From an uncultured Lachnospiraceae bacterium (GTDB lineage Bacteria; Bacillota; Clostridia; Lachnospirales; Lachnospiraceae), in contig CALGVA010000031.1 of assembly GCA_937920345.1 (NCBI GenBank), forward strand, positions 51,520 to 115,519: 64,000 nucleotides of DNA, read 5' to 3'. The notes under the pieces are model-generated. The model saw only the letters and a list, made by a program, of their open reading frames with translations. It was not told the origin of the DNA and did not search any database. Shown piece by piece: positions 52,805 through 61,893 of this stretch (positions are counted from its first letter, which is position 1; each line of letters opens with the position of its first letter). The translations under genes and the position numbers were made by a program.

Positions 52805-55291
52805 TTACTCCACCGTCTCGATGGACTCAACCACGCTCATCTTCCCGATCCCCCGCAGCGGAACCGCCGTGGCGATCAGGCAGGCCGCCACAGATACCGC
52901 AGCAGCTTCCAGAACCGGCACTGCCGGAAATGCGCTGAGTCTTAAACTGTCATTCTCGGCAGCCGCCACGAAAATCGTACAGATATACCCGCAGATACTG
53001 CCGGCCACGGAAGCGATCAGTCCGTAATAAGCCCCCTCCCACAAGAATGTCTTATACAGGCTTCTGTTACTCATGCCAATGGCCCGCTGCATTCCGATCT
53101 CATTGACTCTGGTATGAATGTTTGTATAAACCGTATTGATGATGTTCAGAATACCGATCAGCCCGATAAACAGGATCAGTCCCCAGCACAGGAGCCGGAT
53201 CTGTTCGAAGCTCTCCGCCGTCTGCGCGTCCGACTGCCGGTAGGACAGCCAGTGGGTACCCGGATTGTCACTGCACCAGCCATCCAGCCATGCTTCAAAC
53301 ACTTCCGGATCAGCCTCCTCCCGCAGAGCAGGATACAACTCTGCATACTTGTCATCTCCCACCAGCTCATCATAGAGCGCATCCACGCCGATCACCTGTA
53401 CACCATTGATAAAACCGTCGTTGTTTACGCTGACCGGATCTGCTGTCACACCTGCCACCCGCACTTTCCTGCCGTTTATGGTAATGATGTCTCCTTTATG
53501 AAGCTCTGTCCTCGGTACCTCCTGTCCCTCAAAGGAAATAGCTATGGGATTCACCACCAGGCAGGCTTCTCCCCGCAGGATTGCCTCCAGATCTTCTGCA
53601 GTCAGTTTCGTCTGCAATTCATACCCCGCAATCCGCGCCTCATCCAGCGCCGCGATCTGGAACGTCTCTGCCGGCTGCAGAGAGATATCCAGATCGATAG
53701 GCATTTGGTTCGTCTCGTCCGGACTATAGACGGTAAGCTTCGTGGTAGACAAGGTTTCCACATCCTCCCGCTGTTCCATTTTCGCCGCTTCCTCCGGTGT
53801 GATTGCCGCTGCATTGCCGCCTACACTATAGTCTCCAGTGTGCATTGCCCGCACGCCGCTTGCCGCATCCAGCAGACCGCTAAAACTCTGTAATGTCACG
53901 AAAACCGTAATACTCATTACCATGGAAAGAATAGTGATTACCGTCCTGCCGCGATTACGCCGCAGATTCAGCCGGGCATAGAACGCCTCAAAATTGCGGA
54001 TCTTTCTCATCTTACGGCGCCGCCGCTTCACCCTGACCTGCTGCCCGCTCATGGCAACCGTAGGCGAAACACGAGACGCATATACCGCCGAAGGGTACGC
54101 CGCCAGCACCGCAAACAAAAGCGTCACCACCACGCTAAGCAGCAGCGGCAGTATTCCTCCCGTACCGCTCCCCGCAATCATCTCGTTTAACTGCTCCGTA
54201 CTGTCCGCCATAAACATTTCCGGATTCAGCATCCCTGTGGCTGCAATCAGGATTCCCCTGGACAACAGGACTCCCGCCAGCATGCCCGGCGGAAGGCCGA
54301 TCACGCTAAGCGCTATGATCTGCACCGTAACCAGCGCATACAGCTGCGTGCGCTCCCCGCCCATGGCCCGCAGTGTGCCATACTCTCTGATCCGTTTCAT
54401 CACGGCAACCTTCAGGATATTGTAGATCACCAGGCCGGCTGCCAGCAGAATCAGTGCACCCACCATAATACAGGCCGCCATCATAAACGGGAAACCTTCT
54501 GTCTGTATATTTCCCTGTTTATCCGGATATTCAATTCCCATGGCATCTAATAACACCCAGTTGTACTGTACCTGCCGCTCCTGTATCCCCAGTCTGTCTC
54601 TCAGTTCCTCCGTCACTGCCAAAAGCTCCTTCTTTCCGACCGTCTTATAATCCGTAGAATAGCTCAGATACCGCTCCGGCAGCAGACTTTCCGCCGTGCC
54701 CTCGCCCACGATGCCGCTCAATGTACCCGTTGCATAACCCAGATAATTATTTTCCAGAATACCCGTCAGCACAAAATCCGCCGTATATTCATACTTGGGC
54801 TGATCGTCGATCAAAAGACCTACTTCCAAAGGCAGCCTGATTTTTTCTCCGATCTTTTCTTCCAGTCCCAGATATTTCAGTGTTTCCTCCGACAGTGCGA
54901 TTTCTCCCGATGTTTCCGGAAGACGCCCCTCTTTGACCGCCCCCATACTCGGATAAGCCGACAGCGCGTCCCCGTAATACTCCCGCAGGAAAAGGGTCAG
55001 CGAACTGTTCTCTAGTTCCAGATCCCCTACGTTGATCCAGGTACCCACATCTTTTAACCGCGCATCCTCATGCAGTACCTTGCTCTGCTCCCATGTCAAC
55101 TGGTGCAATGTGGCGTAGCGGTCGCCGTTCAATCCCGCCGCCTGCTCCCTGCGCATAGACTGCAGGATTCCTACGGACTGCCCCATCACCGTCGTCGCCA
55201 CCGTAGACAGGATGACTGCCAGCAGGATCAGCACAGATGTTACCTTCTGCGCCTTTAACTCTTTCCATGCAAGACTTAAATATGATTTCAT
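52805..55291 (-). CDS. FtsX/MacB-type ABC transporter permease
   Basis: About 828 residues with two FtsX-type blocks. The first helix is LAWKELKAQKVTSVLILLAV, then a large extracytoplasmic domain, three helices (around 270-420), a second FtsX domain starting with FYARLNLRRNRGRTVITILS, a second extracytoplasmic domain, and three final helices around 710-820. RIREYGTLRAMGGERTQL and VNEIGMQRAIGMSNRSL are the conserved cytoplasmic coupling motifs. Such transporters act on peptides or lipids at the membrane. The ATG at 55291 has AAAGGAA eight bases upstream. It is paired with the ATPase gene 50 bases upstream. Confidence 0.88.
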   Translation of the reverse strand: MKSYLSLAWKELKAQKVTSVLILLAVILSTVATTVMGQSVGILQSMRREQAAGLNGDRYATLHQLTWEQSKVLHEDARLKDVGTWINVGDLELENSSLTLFLREYYGDALSAYPSMGAVKEGRLPETSGEIALSEETLKYLGLEEKIGEKIRLPLEVGLLIDDQPKYEYTADFVLTGILENNYLGYATGTLSGIVGEGTAESLLPERYLSYSTDYKTVGKKELLAVTEELRDRLGIQERQVQYNWVLLDAMGIEYPDKQGNIQTEGFPFMMAACIMVGALILLAAGLVIYNILKVAVMKRIREYGTLRAMGGERTQLYALVTVQIIALSVIGLPPGMLAGVLLSRGILIAATGMLNPEMFMADSTEQLNEMIAGSGTGGILPLLLSVVVTLLFAVLAAYPSAVYASRVSPTVAMSGQQVRVKRRRRKMRKIRNFEAFYARLNLRRNRGRTVITILSMVMSITVFVTLQSFSGLLDAASGVRAMHTGDYSVGGNAAAITPEEAAKMEQREDVETLSTTKLTVYSPDETNQMPIDLDISLQPAETFQIAALDEARIAGYELQTKLTAEDLEAILRGEACLVVNPIAISFEGQEVPRTELHKGDIITINGRKVRVAGVTADPVSVNNDGFINGVQVIGVDALYDELVGDDKYAELYPALREEADPEVFEAWLDGWCSDNPGTHWLSYRQSDAQTAESFEQIRLLCWGLILFIGLIGILNIINTVYTNIHTRVNEIGMQRAIGMSNRSLYKTFLWEGAYYGLIASVAGSICGYICTIFVAAAENDSLRLSAFPAVPVLEAAAVSVAACLIATAVPLRGIGKMSVVESIETVE

Positions 55292-55340
55292 ACCCTGTGT
55301 TCCTTTCCTTTTTCTCTTTCTTTTTTCCACTTATCACAAT

Positions 55341-56024
55341 TTACAACGGCCGGACGCTGTCCTTCTCCATGACTACCCCGTCCATGATCACGAACTGCCT
55401 TCTGGCCCGCTCTGCGATCCGGTTGTCATGGGTAATGATCACCAGCGTTTTTCCCATTTTCCGACAGCTGTTCTCCAACAGTTCCATGACCTCCCCGCCG
55501 CTTTTGCTGTCCAGATTCCCCGTCGGCTCATCGGCAAATATAATATCCGGCTTTGTAATCAAAGCTCTGGCAATCGCCACCCTCTGCTGCTGCCCGCCGG
55601 AAAGCTCGTGAGGCAGGTGCGTCAGCCGCCCGCTGATTCCCAGAAGCTTCGCCAGTTCCTCCAGATACTGCCTGTCCGGCTGCCTGCCGTCTAACAGCAT
55701 GGGCATCATGATATTTTCCTGCGCGGTCAGTACCGGAAGCAGATTAAACTGCTGGAAAATAAACCCGATCCGCTGTCTCCGGAAAGCCGACAGTGCCTTG
55801 TCGCTCATTGCGTAGATATCCTTTCCGTCATAAGTCAGACTCCCCGACGTAGGATGATCCAGCCCCGACAGCAAATGCAGGAGCGTACTCTTACCGCTGC
55901 CCGACGGCCCCATAATAGAAATGAAATCTCCCTCCCGAATCTCCAGATCCGCCTTGTCTAAGGCAATGACCTTATTCTCACCGCTGCCGTAGATTTTCGA
56001 TAATTCTTTTGCCCTGATATTCAT
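55341..56024 (-). CDS. ABC transporter ATPase (MacB/LolD/BceA type)
   Basis: A 227-residue ATPase with Walker A IMGPSGSGKSTLLHLLSGLD, the Q-loop FIFQQFNLLPVLTAQENIMMP, the signature LSGGQQQRVAIARAL and Walker B DIIFADEPTGNLD, plus a switch histidine in VIITHDNRIAERA. It drives the FtsX-type permease encoded next. The unit is preceded by a TTGAGA tandem operator also found before the two-component genes at 59.3 kb, so it is probably controlled by that system. Its substrate is unknown; defence against a membrane-active peptide is a common role of such sets. Confidence 0.92.
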   Translation of the reverse strand: MNIRAKELSKIYGSGENKVIALDKADLEIREGDFISIMGPSGSGKSTLLHLLSGLDHPTSGSLTYDGKDIYAMSDKALSAFRRQRIGFIFQQFNLLPVLTAQENIMMPMLLDGRQPDRQYLEELAKLLGISGRLTHLPHELSGGQQQRVAIARALITKPDIIFADEPTGNLDSKSGGEVMELLENSCRKMGKTLVIITHDNRIAERARRQFVIMDGVVMEKDSVRPL

Positions 56025-56083
56025 AAAAATCCTCCATTCCTGCTAGACATTCTCATTTTCTAAGCCTGAGAAAAGTCTATCGG

Positions 56084-56106
56084 ATAAATCTCAAAGAATT
56101 CTCAAG
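56084..56106 (-). promoter_or_regulatory. Tandem TTGAGA operator before the ABC transporter
   Basis: On the minus strand TTGAGA-N5-TTGAGATTTAT (repeats at 56100-56105 and 56089-56094), an 11-base period as expected for two OmpR-type regulator subunits. The same arrangement lies before the regulator gene itself. No good -10 follows, consistent with a need for activation. The rest of the 424-base gap holds an imperfect hairpin at 56132-56157 and the Rpn promoter and leader. Confidence 0.65.
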
Positions 56107-56253
56107 GACATTTATTTTTTTTCACAGTGCTAACTAGAAATCCCCGTATTTCCAGTTAACTGCATTAAATAAATACAAAATATCTAAAATTGCTCCGGTC
56201 TTATAATTAACAATATTTCGTTTGTAAATTTTGTATAAATATTAAAAAAACAA

Positions 56254-56282
56254 ATGACAAACCGTACTGTCCGTGTTATACT
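56254..56282 (+). promoter_or_regulatory. Promoter of the Rpn-family gene
   Basis: ATGACA (56254-56259), 17 bases, TATACT (56277-56282). It gives a leader of about 160 bases. Confidence 0.65.
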
Positions 56283-56317
56283 TTCGCTAAAGCATATATT
56301 TCTTATCACAGCATCAT

Positions 56318-56440
56318 TTTCTGTCCGCCGGACAGAAATCTCACCCGTACGGGTATCTTGACGAAATCATGCTTTTATTCCAGATCAAATGAATAAAGCA
56401 GAAGGTTTCGTTGAGAGAAGTGCCTTCTGCAGAAGGAGGT
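56318..56440 (+). promoter_or_regulatory. Structured leader of the Rpn-family gene
   Basis: Three hairpins lie in a row: TTTCTGTCC-GCC-GGACAGAAA (56318-56338), ACCCGTACGGGT (56343-56354) and GCAGAAGG (56398-56405) with CCTTCTGC (56423-56430). The last arm is also complementary to GAAGG of the ribosome-binding site (CCTTCTGCAGAAGG, 56423-56436). Two exclusive pairings, one hiding and one freeing the site, can be drawn. Confidence 0.45.
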
Positions 56441-56448
56441 ATTTACCA

Positions 56449-57417
56449 ATGGGTAAGAACGACATAACTCTCAAGGACTACCTGTCTGAACCGGGGCGGT
56501 ACGCCGATCTCCTGAACGGCAGTATCTTTCAGGGCAGGCAGATTATTGACGCAGATGAACTTTCGGATGCCGGCACAGTGCAGTCCAAATCAGATGAACA
56601 GTCCATTGTGGAACGCATCAGTGATATCACCATGAAGCAGACAAAGGATGGAAGCCTTTTCGCCGTCTGGACTGTGGCCAACCAACAGCATATTGATTAC
56701 AGCATGCCTGCCCGCGTGATGTTGCAGGACGCCCTCTCTTATGACAGACAACTGAAAGAAATCAGGCGTAACAACCGGGTATCTGCGGTTCAGACTGCTC
56801 CCGGAGAATTTCTCTCCGGAATCCGGAACAGTGACCGTCTGCATCCGGTTATCACACTTGTCGTATATTGGGGCGAAGAACCATGGAACGGTGCCAGAAG
56901 CCTGCATGACATTCTTGACTTCGGAGCAGATCCTGTTCTGGCACATGAAATCAAAAGACTCGTGCCGGAATATCCACTGCAGTTTCTGAATTTATCAGAA
57001 GAACAGGATTACAGTGTATACCGTTCGGAACTGAGGACACTTTTTGAACTGTATAACAGGCGGAAAGACTGGGGAAATTTCATTCGATATGCGAGGGAAC
57101 ATGAAGAATGCCGGCATTTAGATCCGGAAACATACTGGACCCTTGGCATCCTGTTAAATACCGGAAAACTGAAAGAAATGCTGCCGCAGGCAGAAAGAAA
57201 GGAGCACGATATGGCAAATAATGTAATTGATGAAATATGGGAACATGCTATGGAAGAGGGTATAGAAAAAGGAATCGAGAAGGGTATGGAAAAAGGAAAA
57301 CTAAAAACCTTATATGACCTCGTTCATGACGACCTGCTCTCCATCAAAGACGCCGCCGCACGAACCTCCATGACGGAAAGTGCTTTCATGGAGGAAATGC
57401 AAAAGGCCGGATATTAA
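56449..57417 (+). CDS. Rpn family PD-(D/E)XK nuclease / transposase-like protein
   Basis: The ATG at 56449 has AAGGAGG nine bases upstream; an upstream in-frame ATG (56389) lies in the leader. The 323-residue protein matches the Rpn/YhgA-like group: ITLKDYLSEPGRYADLLNG near the start, a core with IDYSMPARVMLQDALSYDRQ and HPVITLVVYWGEEPWNG, then a charged repeat EEGIEKGIEKGMEKG near residue 285 and an end MEEMQKAGY. Rpn proteins promote RecA-independent recombination through a metal-dependent nuclease fold. I cannot see all catalytic acids with certainty. A remnant of a second copy's end lies at 61894-61941. Confidence 0.83.
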   Translation: MGKNDITLKDYLSEPGRYADLLNGSIFQGRQIIDADELSDAGTVQSKSDEQSIVERISDITMKQTKDGSLFAVWTVANQQHIDYSMPARVMLQDALSYDRQLKEIRRNNRVSAVQTAPGEFLSGIRNSDRLHPVITLVVYWGEEPWNGARSLHDILDFGADPVLAHEIKRLVPEYPLQFLNLSEEQDYSVYRSELRTLFELYNRRKDWGNFIRYAREHEECRHLDPETYWTLGILLNTGKLKEMLPQAERKEHDMANNVIDEIWEHAMEEGIEKGIEKGMEKGKLKTLYDLVHDDLLSIKDAAARTSMTESAFMEEMQKAGY

Positions 57418-57432
57418 TCTGAAATCCGGTAT

Positions 57433-58677
57433 CTATATCTGAAAAACCGCTATGGAGCTGGCGCCGCCGCTTTTTCCATTTTCCAGAAAAAGCGCCCCGC
57501 CATGCTTTTGGCACAACATCCGGCTGGTATACAATCCCATGCCAAAATGCGCCGCGTCCTCTTCCATTCTCCCGAAGGGTTTCGGCCCCTCCTGCACCAG
57601 TTCCGGCGGATATCCCCGGCCGTCGTCTGTAACCGTCATAATGAGAAACAGGCCGTTTTTCCTACCTTTATAATAAGAAAGTCGTTCCCCCTCACACACT
57701 GCCAGCTCCACACAAATCCTGCTCTTCGCATACCGCGCCGCATTTCCGACCAGATTCTCCGCCACCGTCAGGAACAGTCCGTGATCCACCGGTACACTTT
57801 CCACTGTACACTCTGTACCGTCACCCGGGCTTCTCCCCTCCGTGATCCGGGCTTTCCTGGCCGATAATGCACGCCCATCGCTTCCGAAAGCCTCCGGCAT
57901 CCTCTGCGTCGCGCGGCCCACGGCCACTTCCGCATTCACGCCTGGCGCAAGCAGCCGCACCGTCTCTTCCACCTCATCCCGCAGCAGCGACAGCTTCACT
58001 TCCGTCTTCTTCACCGGCAGCTGTTCCAGACGCTGTACACTGCTCATTGCTTCCACATACTGCTCCAGCCGCAGCACATAAGTCTCCATCCGATCCAATA
58101 CATGCTCATCTGCCGCCCCTTGACGCAGCAGTTTCACGGTTCCTTTCAATACCGTTAGGGGATTACGCAGGTCATGGGAAAAAGCCGCATTCAGCCGCTT
58201 ACGCTCCTCCGCATGCCGCCACAATTCCTGATTCGTCTGCAGCAGTTCCCCCCGCATCGTCTCAAACGCCGCACAGACCTGTCCCAGTTCGTCCCCCGAC
58301 ACTTCCGGAATCGTAAAGTCCAGATCATGCTCCCTGATCCGCGTCGTACCCGCCTGCAGAACGGTAATCGGTTTTTTCAGTTTCCAGCGGTAAAATATCA
58401 TACCGGCAAAACTCAGGCATACCATCGGAATCAAAATACATAAGAAAAGCCTGACTCCTTCCACCGCCTGCACAATAAGCCTCTGCTCCTCCGTCGGATT
58501 CGGCAGTTCCTTTATCACGCCGTCACTGGTGATAACCACACCGCCGTTGGGATACTGCGCGCTGATCCTGCCGCAAACGTAAAACACACCGCCGATCAGA
58601 AGCAGTGCAGCCGCCACCCCCACTGCCGACAACAGCACAAAAGATTTCTTTAATCCCATATTTTTCAACCATTCCAT
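57433..58677 (-). CDS. Sensor histidine kinase
   Basis: Two membrane helices (about residues 13-35 and 76-97) flank a short extracytoplasmic loop of about 40 residues. A HAMP-like region comes next, the phosphorylation site His168 in FSHDLRNPLTVLKG, and an ATPase domain with an N box (AENLVGNAARYA), G1 (VTDDGRGYPPEL) and G2 (HFGMGLYTSRMLCQKHGG). The small loop suggests sensing inside the membrane or through a transporter, like BceS-type kinases. It overlaps the response regulator gene by 13 bases. Its 3' end faces the Rpn gene at a distance of 15 bases. Confidence 0.92.
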   Translation of the reverse strand: MEWLKNMGLKKSFVLLSAVGVAAALLLIGGVFYVCGRISAQYPNGGVVITSDGVIKELPNPTEEQRLIVQAVEGVRLFLCILIPMVCLSFAGMIFYRWKLKKPITVLQAGTTRIREHDLDFTIPEVSGDELGQVCAAFETMRGELLQTNQELWRHAEERKRLNAAFSHDLRNPLTVLKGTVKLLRQGAADEHVLDRMETYVLRLEQYVEAMSSVQRLEQLPVKKTEVKLSLLRDEVEETVRLLAPGVNAEVAVGRATQRMPEAFGSDGRALSARKARITEGRSPGDGTECTVESVPVDHGLFLTVAENLVGNAARYAKSRICVELAVCEGERLSYYKGRKNGLFLIMTVTDDGRGYPPELVQEGPKPFGRMEEDAAHFGMGLYTSRMLCQKHGGALFLENGKSGGASSIAVFQI

Positions 58678-59336
58678 TTATACCCGCACCCCCAGACCGT
58701 ATCGATGTAACTGTGCATTGTATGTCCCGCCAGCTTGGCGCGGATCTTGCGGACATGTTCCATGACCGTATCGCTGTTTCCGTCACCGTCAATCCCCCAG
58801 ACCCGCTCATAGATCCGCTCTCTGTCAAACACCTGACCCGCATTTAAGGAAAGCAGTTCCACGATATCAAACTCTTTTCTGGATAAAGAGACTTGCTCCC
58901 CGCCGACCATCACCGACCGTCCCGAATAATCAATTGCCAGTTCCCTGAAGAAACGGACGCTGCCACTCTCCTGCCGTCTTCTCTCCCGCCGCAGATGTGC
59001 CGCCACCCTGGCCGCCAGTTCATCCAGGTCAAACGGCTTCACAATATAATCGTCCGCACCTGCCTGAAAACCGATGATCTTGTCGGAAGATTCCACCCTC
59101 GCCGTCAGAAAAAGAATCGGGCAGCTGACATATTCCCTGATGTTCTGACAGACCGTAAGCCCGTCCATCCCCGGCATGTTAATATCCAGCAGGATCAGAT
59201 CCGGCTTTTGCGCCGCCCTGACCATTGCCTCTCTGCCGTTATACGCTGTCAGTACATCATACTGCCGTTCGAAATAGCTTTTCATCATATCAACAATGCC
59301 CTGTTCGTCATCCACGATCAATAATTTCTGCCGCAT
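58665..59336 (-). CDS. OmpR/PhoB-family response regulator
   Basis: A receiver domain (residues 1-115) has acidic pocket Asp9/Asp10, phospho-acceptor Asp51 in LLDINMPGMDG and FLTARVESSDKI, then lysine in IVKPFDLDELAARV. A winged-helix DNA-binding domain (about 130-223) has LSRKEFDIVELLSLNAGQVF and VRKIRAKLAGHTMHSYIDTV. It forms a pair with the kinase that follows. The tandem TTGAGA sites before this gene and before the ABC transporter fit binding by a dimer of this protein. That is inference. Confidence 0.94.
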   Translation of the reverse strand: MRQKLLIVDDEQGIVDMMKSYFERQYDVLTAYNGREAMVRAAQKPDLILLDINMPGMDGLTVCQNIREYVSCPILFLTARVESSDKIIGFQAGADDYIVKPFDLDELAARVAAHLRRERRRQESGSVRFFRELAIDYSGRSVMVGGEQVSLSRKEFDIVELLSLNAGQVFDRERIYERVWGIDGDGNSDTVMEHVRKIRAKLAGHTMHSYIDTVWGCGYKWNG

Positions 59337-59390
59337 ACATGCCTCTTTCTGCTATCACGCATTCTAAGCGCCGCAATCATCATACTCCCA

Positions 59391-59428
59391 AGTATATTCT
59401 GTCACATAAATCTCAAGAAATTCTCAAG
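59391..59428 (-). promoter_or_regulatory. Promoter and TTGAGA operator of the two-component genes
   Basis: On the minus strand TTGAGA-N5-TTGAGATTTAT (repeats at 59422-59427 and 59411-59416), then TATACT (59391-59396) 14 bases further. No normal -35 exists and the repeats lie where one would be, as in class II activated promoters. It points to autoregulation. Confidence 0.65.
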
Positions 59429-59673
59429 TTTCATCCATCGGCTGTCCTGATTTTTCTTATTCTGTTTAAGATATCAAACAGTACTTTACCGCCTTAACCT
59501 TAACTTCATTCCCACACCGCTCACACCATGAACCCGCCCGCTTATGACACCGGATCAAATTTACAGCCGCTTAAACCGATATATTAGGAAAAGCTGTCTC
59601 TACAGATAAGTTTCTTACACCAGCGCCCATCCGCCGGGCCGCATCAAACTTTGCCAAGAAAGCAGGTAACCCT
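59429..59673. other. Gap between the two-component and LytTR genes
   Basis: I see no gene or RNA here. It must hold the promoter of the LytTR regulator gene, but no convincing box or LytTR-type repeat was found by eye. CAGG lies about nine bases before the ATG at 59674. Confidence 0.5.
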
Positions 59674-60396
59674 ATGCTTATGATCGCAGTCTGTGACGAC
59701 GAAATACGGGAATGTGTCCACCTCAGCAGACAGATTGGGACCTTACTGGACCAATTAAACATCCCGCACATCATAAAACAATATAACAGCGGCAGGCAGT
59801 TGTTACAAGCCCCGGAAACGTTCGACATTATTTTCCTCGATATTATGATGAGCGAAATGGACGGTATGCAGACCGCTGAACTGTTCCGTCAGAACTTTTC
59901 CGACAAGATTCTGATTTTTGTATCGTCCAGCAGACAGTATGTTTTTGACGCCTTTTCCGTGGAGGCATTCGATTATCTGGTTAAGCCTGTAGATGAGCGG
60001 AAGCTTCGCAGCACACTCCAAAGGTGCAGCGCTAAATTAAACCGCACGTCAGAAGACTATATGATCATATCCAGGGACCGCCAAACCCGCAAACTTTATC
60101 TCGACGACATCAGATACTTTGAAATCCGCGGCAGAATGATAGAGGCACACGGCCAAAATACCGTTTTCTCATGGTACGGCCAAATCGGCGCTCTGGAAAC
60201 AGCGCTTTCCGGCAAAGATTTCTTTCGCTGCCACAAAAGCTATCTGATCCATTTAAAATACGTGGACATTTATAGCAAAACAGAAGTTACCCTTGATAAC
60301 GGTGAGAAAATTCTGATTGCTAAACGCAGATATGAATCATTCTGCACAGCGGTCCTCGAATACATGCGCAGAAACGGAGGCATTTCAACGCTATGA
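59674..60396 (+). CDS. LytTR-family response regulator (AgrA-like)
   Basis: A receiver domain (about 1-125) has VCDDE, phospho-acceptor Asp56 in IIFLDIMMSEMDG and lysine in YLVKPVDERKL. A LytTR DNA-binding domain (about 135-235) has YMIISRDRQTRKLYLDDIRY, FFRCHKSYLIHLKYV and ILIAKRRYESF. These regulators often control peptide-based cell signalling, bacteriocins or surface functions. It overlaps the sensor gene by four bases (ATGA). No agrB or agrD gene is adjacent, so the signal is unknown. Confidence 0.92.
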   Translation: MLMIAVCDDEIRECVHLSRQIGTLLDQLNIPHIIKQYNSGRQLLQAPETFDIIFLDIMMSEMDGMQTAELFRQNFSDKILIFVSSSRQYVFDAFSVEAFDYLVKPVDERKLRSTLQRCSAKLNRTSEDYMIISRDRQTRKLYLDDIRYFEIRGRMIEAHGQNTVFSWYGQIGALETALSGKDFFRCHKSYLIHLKYVDIYSKTEVTLDNGEKILIAKRRYESFCTAVLEYMRRNGGISTL

Positions 60397-61805
60397 AAAC
60401 GGAAATATTATTGTATCTTGAAGTCAGCTTTACCCTGCTTTGCAGTATCTGTTACGCATGGGCAATGCATCACTTCTGTACCGGACATTTTATCTGTATC
60501 CGCAGCCGCAGAAACCTTTTTCTTCTGCTACTGGCAGCGGCACCCCCTGTTGTAACCTGGCTCAGGCTTTACTGTCTCCTCCACGGTCCGGGTGTTTCCG
60601 GCACTTTACTTTCTCTCGAGGACTGGTTTCTTCTGCGCATTACAACGATGTCACCCTTCCACAGCCTGCTGCCCCTGCTCTCGCAATGCCTGTTTATCTT
60701 CTGGGTTCTGCAATTATATGCCGGACATAAGCCTCAGAAAATGTTAGCGGTTTCCATTCTTCTTTCCGCTATTTCCCTGTTGTCACATTTTACGGAATCC
60801 TTTCTGAGCTGCCTGATTTCGGTGATCCTGCACACAGCACAGATAGAATATACGCTTCTGCTCTCTTACGTTCTGGAATATCCGATTGTCATCATCGACA
60901 CCATCTGTACCATCAGCGTCATCGTTTTTCTGACGAAACGCATGACAGACTTATTCGCTGATCATCTGCCCCGCTGGTATCTCACGGTATCCATACCGTT
61001 GTTCGGCATTGTCATTCTATGGGATTTTATTGATCTGTGCGCAAGCCGCGGTATCCTGCTGCGCGGCAGTGATTCTCTCAATCCGTATTATAACGAGCTT
61101 TTCAGTTATGCAGGAATCTGCACCCTGTCAGCCCTCTGCATATGCGGAGTATGTTTCTACCTGTTCGGCATGAACCGGATCGACATCGAGCAGAAGCAAA
61201 AAGACCGGTACCGCTCGCAGGTCCTTTTTTATCAAATGCTGGAAACACAGTACAGCAGCCTGGAACGGCTCCGGCATGACATGAAAAATCATATTATCGG
61301 ATTACAGCGGCTTATAGATCATCAGGCATGGGATAAAATGACTGATTACCTGCGCCAGATGTCAGAAGCCGGCGCGCTGCAATATGCTGATGATATGACC
61401 GGTAAGAGCATTGTAGACGCTCTGCTCTATTACAAAAAGTCGGACCTCTCAGACTCCGGCAGCGTCCGCTGGGAATGCGACGTACACATTCCACATGACT
61501 GTCCGGTGGATGACTTCGATCTCTGCGTGATCTTCGGCAATCTGCTGGATAACGCGCTGGAAGCCTGTCAAAAGCTGCCCGCTGATTCAAACCCTTTTAT
61601 TACAGTTCATGCACATATGGTTAAAAAGTGCCTCCTGATCGAAATAGCCAACAGTATGCCGCAGTCCGGAAACAGAAAAGACGGAATCGGACTGCGCAAT
61701 GTCAGGGAAGCCGCAGAGAAATACAACGGTACGCTCCAAATAGCCGCCCGGGATGATATTTTTCGCGTTACAGTTCTGCTCGCGCCGACTCCGTGTATGG
61801 GGTGA
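60393..61805 (+). CDS. AgrC-like GHKL sensor histidine kinase
   Basis: About six N-terminal helices span residues 8 to 260. A short linker leads to the phospho-acceptor His295 in LRHDMKNHIIGLQ, the pattern of HPK10/AgrC kinases. The GHKL ATPase follows, with the N box IFGNLLDNALEAC (about 390) and RKDGIGLRNVREAAEKYNG near the C-terminus. It should sense a signal at the membrane, perhaps a peptide, and phosphorylate the LytTR regulator. The genes overlap by four bases. Total length is 470, slightly longer than AgrC of staphylococci. Confidence 0.9.
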   Translation: MKTEILLYLEVSFTLLCSICYAWAMHHFCTGHFICIRSRRNLFLLLLAAAPPVVTWLRLYCLLHGPGVSGTLLSLEDWFLLRITTMSPFHSLLPLLSQCLFIFWVLQLYAGHKPQKMLAVSILLSAISLLSHFTESFLSCLISVILHTAQIEYTLLLSYVLEYPIVIIDTICTISVIVFLTKRMTDLFADHLPRWYLTVSIPLFGIVILWDFIDLCASRGILLRGSDSLNPYYNELFSYAGICTLSALCICGVCFYLFGMNRIDIEQKQKDRYRSQVLFYQMLETQYSSLERLRHDMKNHIIGLQRLIDHQAWDKMTDYLRQMSEAGALQYADDMTGKSIVDALLYYKKSDLSDSGSVRWECDVHIPHDCPVDDFDLCVIFGNLLDNALEACQKLPADSNPFITVHAHMVKKCLLIEIANSMPQSGNRKDGIGLRNVREAAEKYNGTLQIAARDDIFRVTVLLAPTPCMG

Positions 61806-61893
61806 TCCGTTCCTTCCGGTCAGGACTGTCTGCTGCTATGATACGCAATACAATTTTGCACTCTGCCTGCAGTATTGCGACTGCCTCATATGC

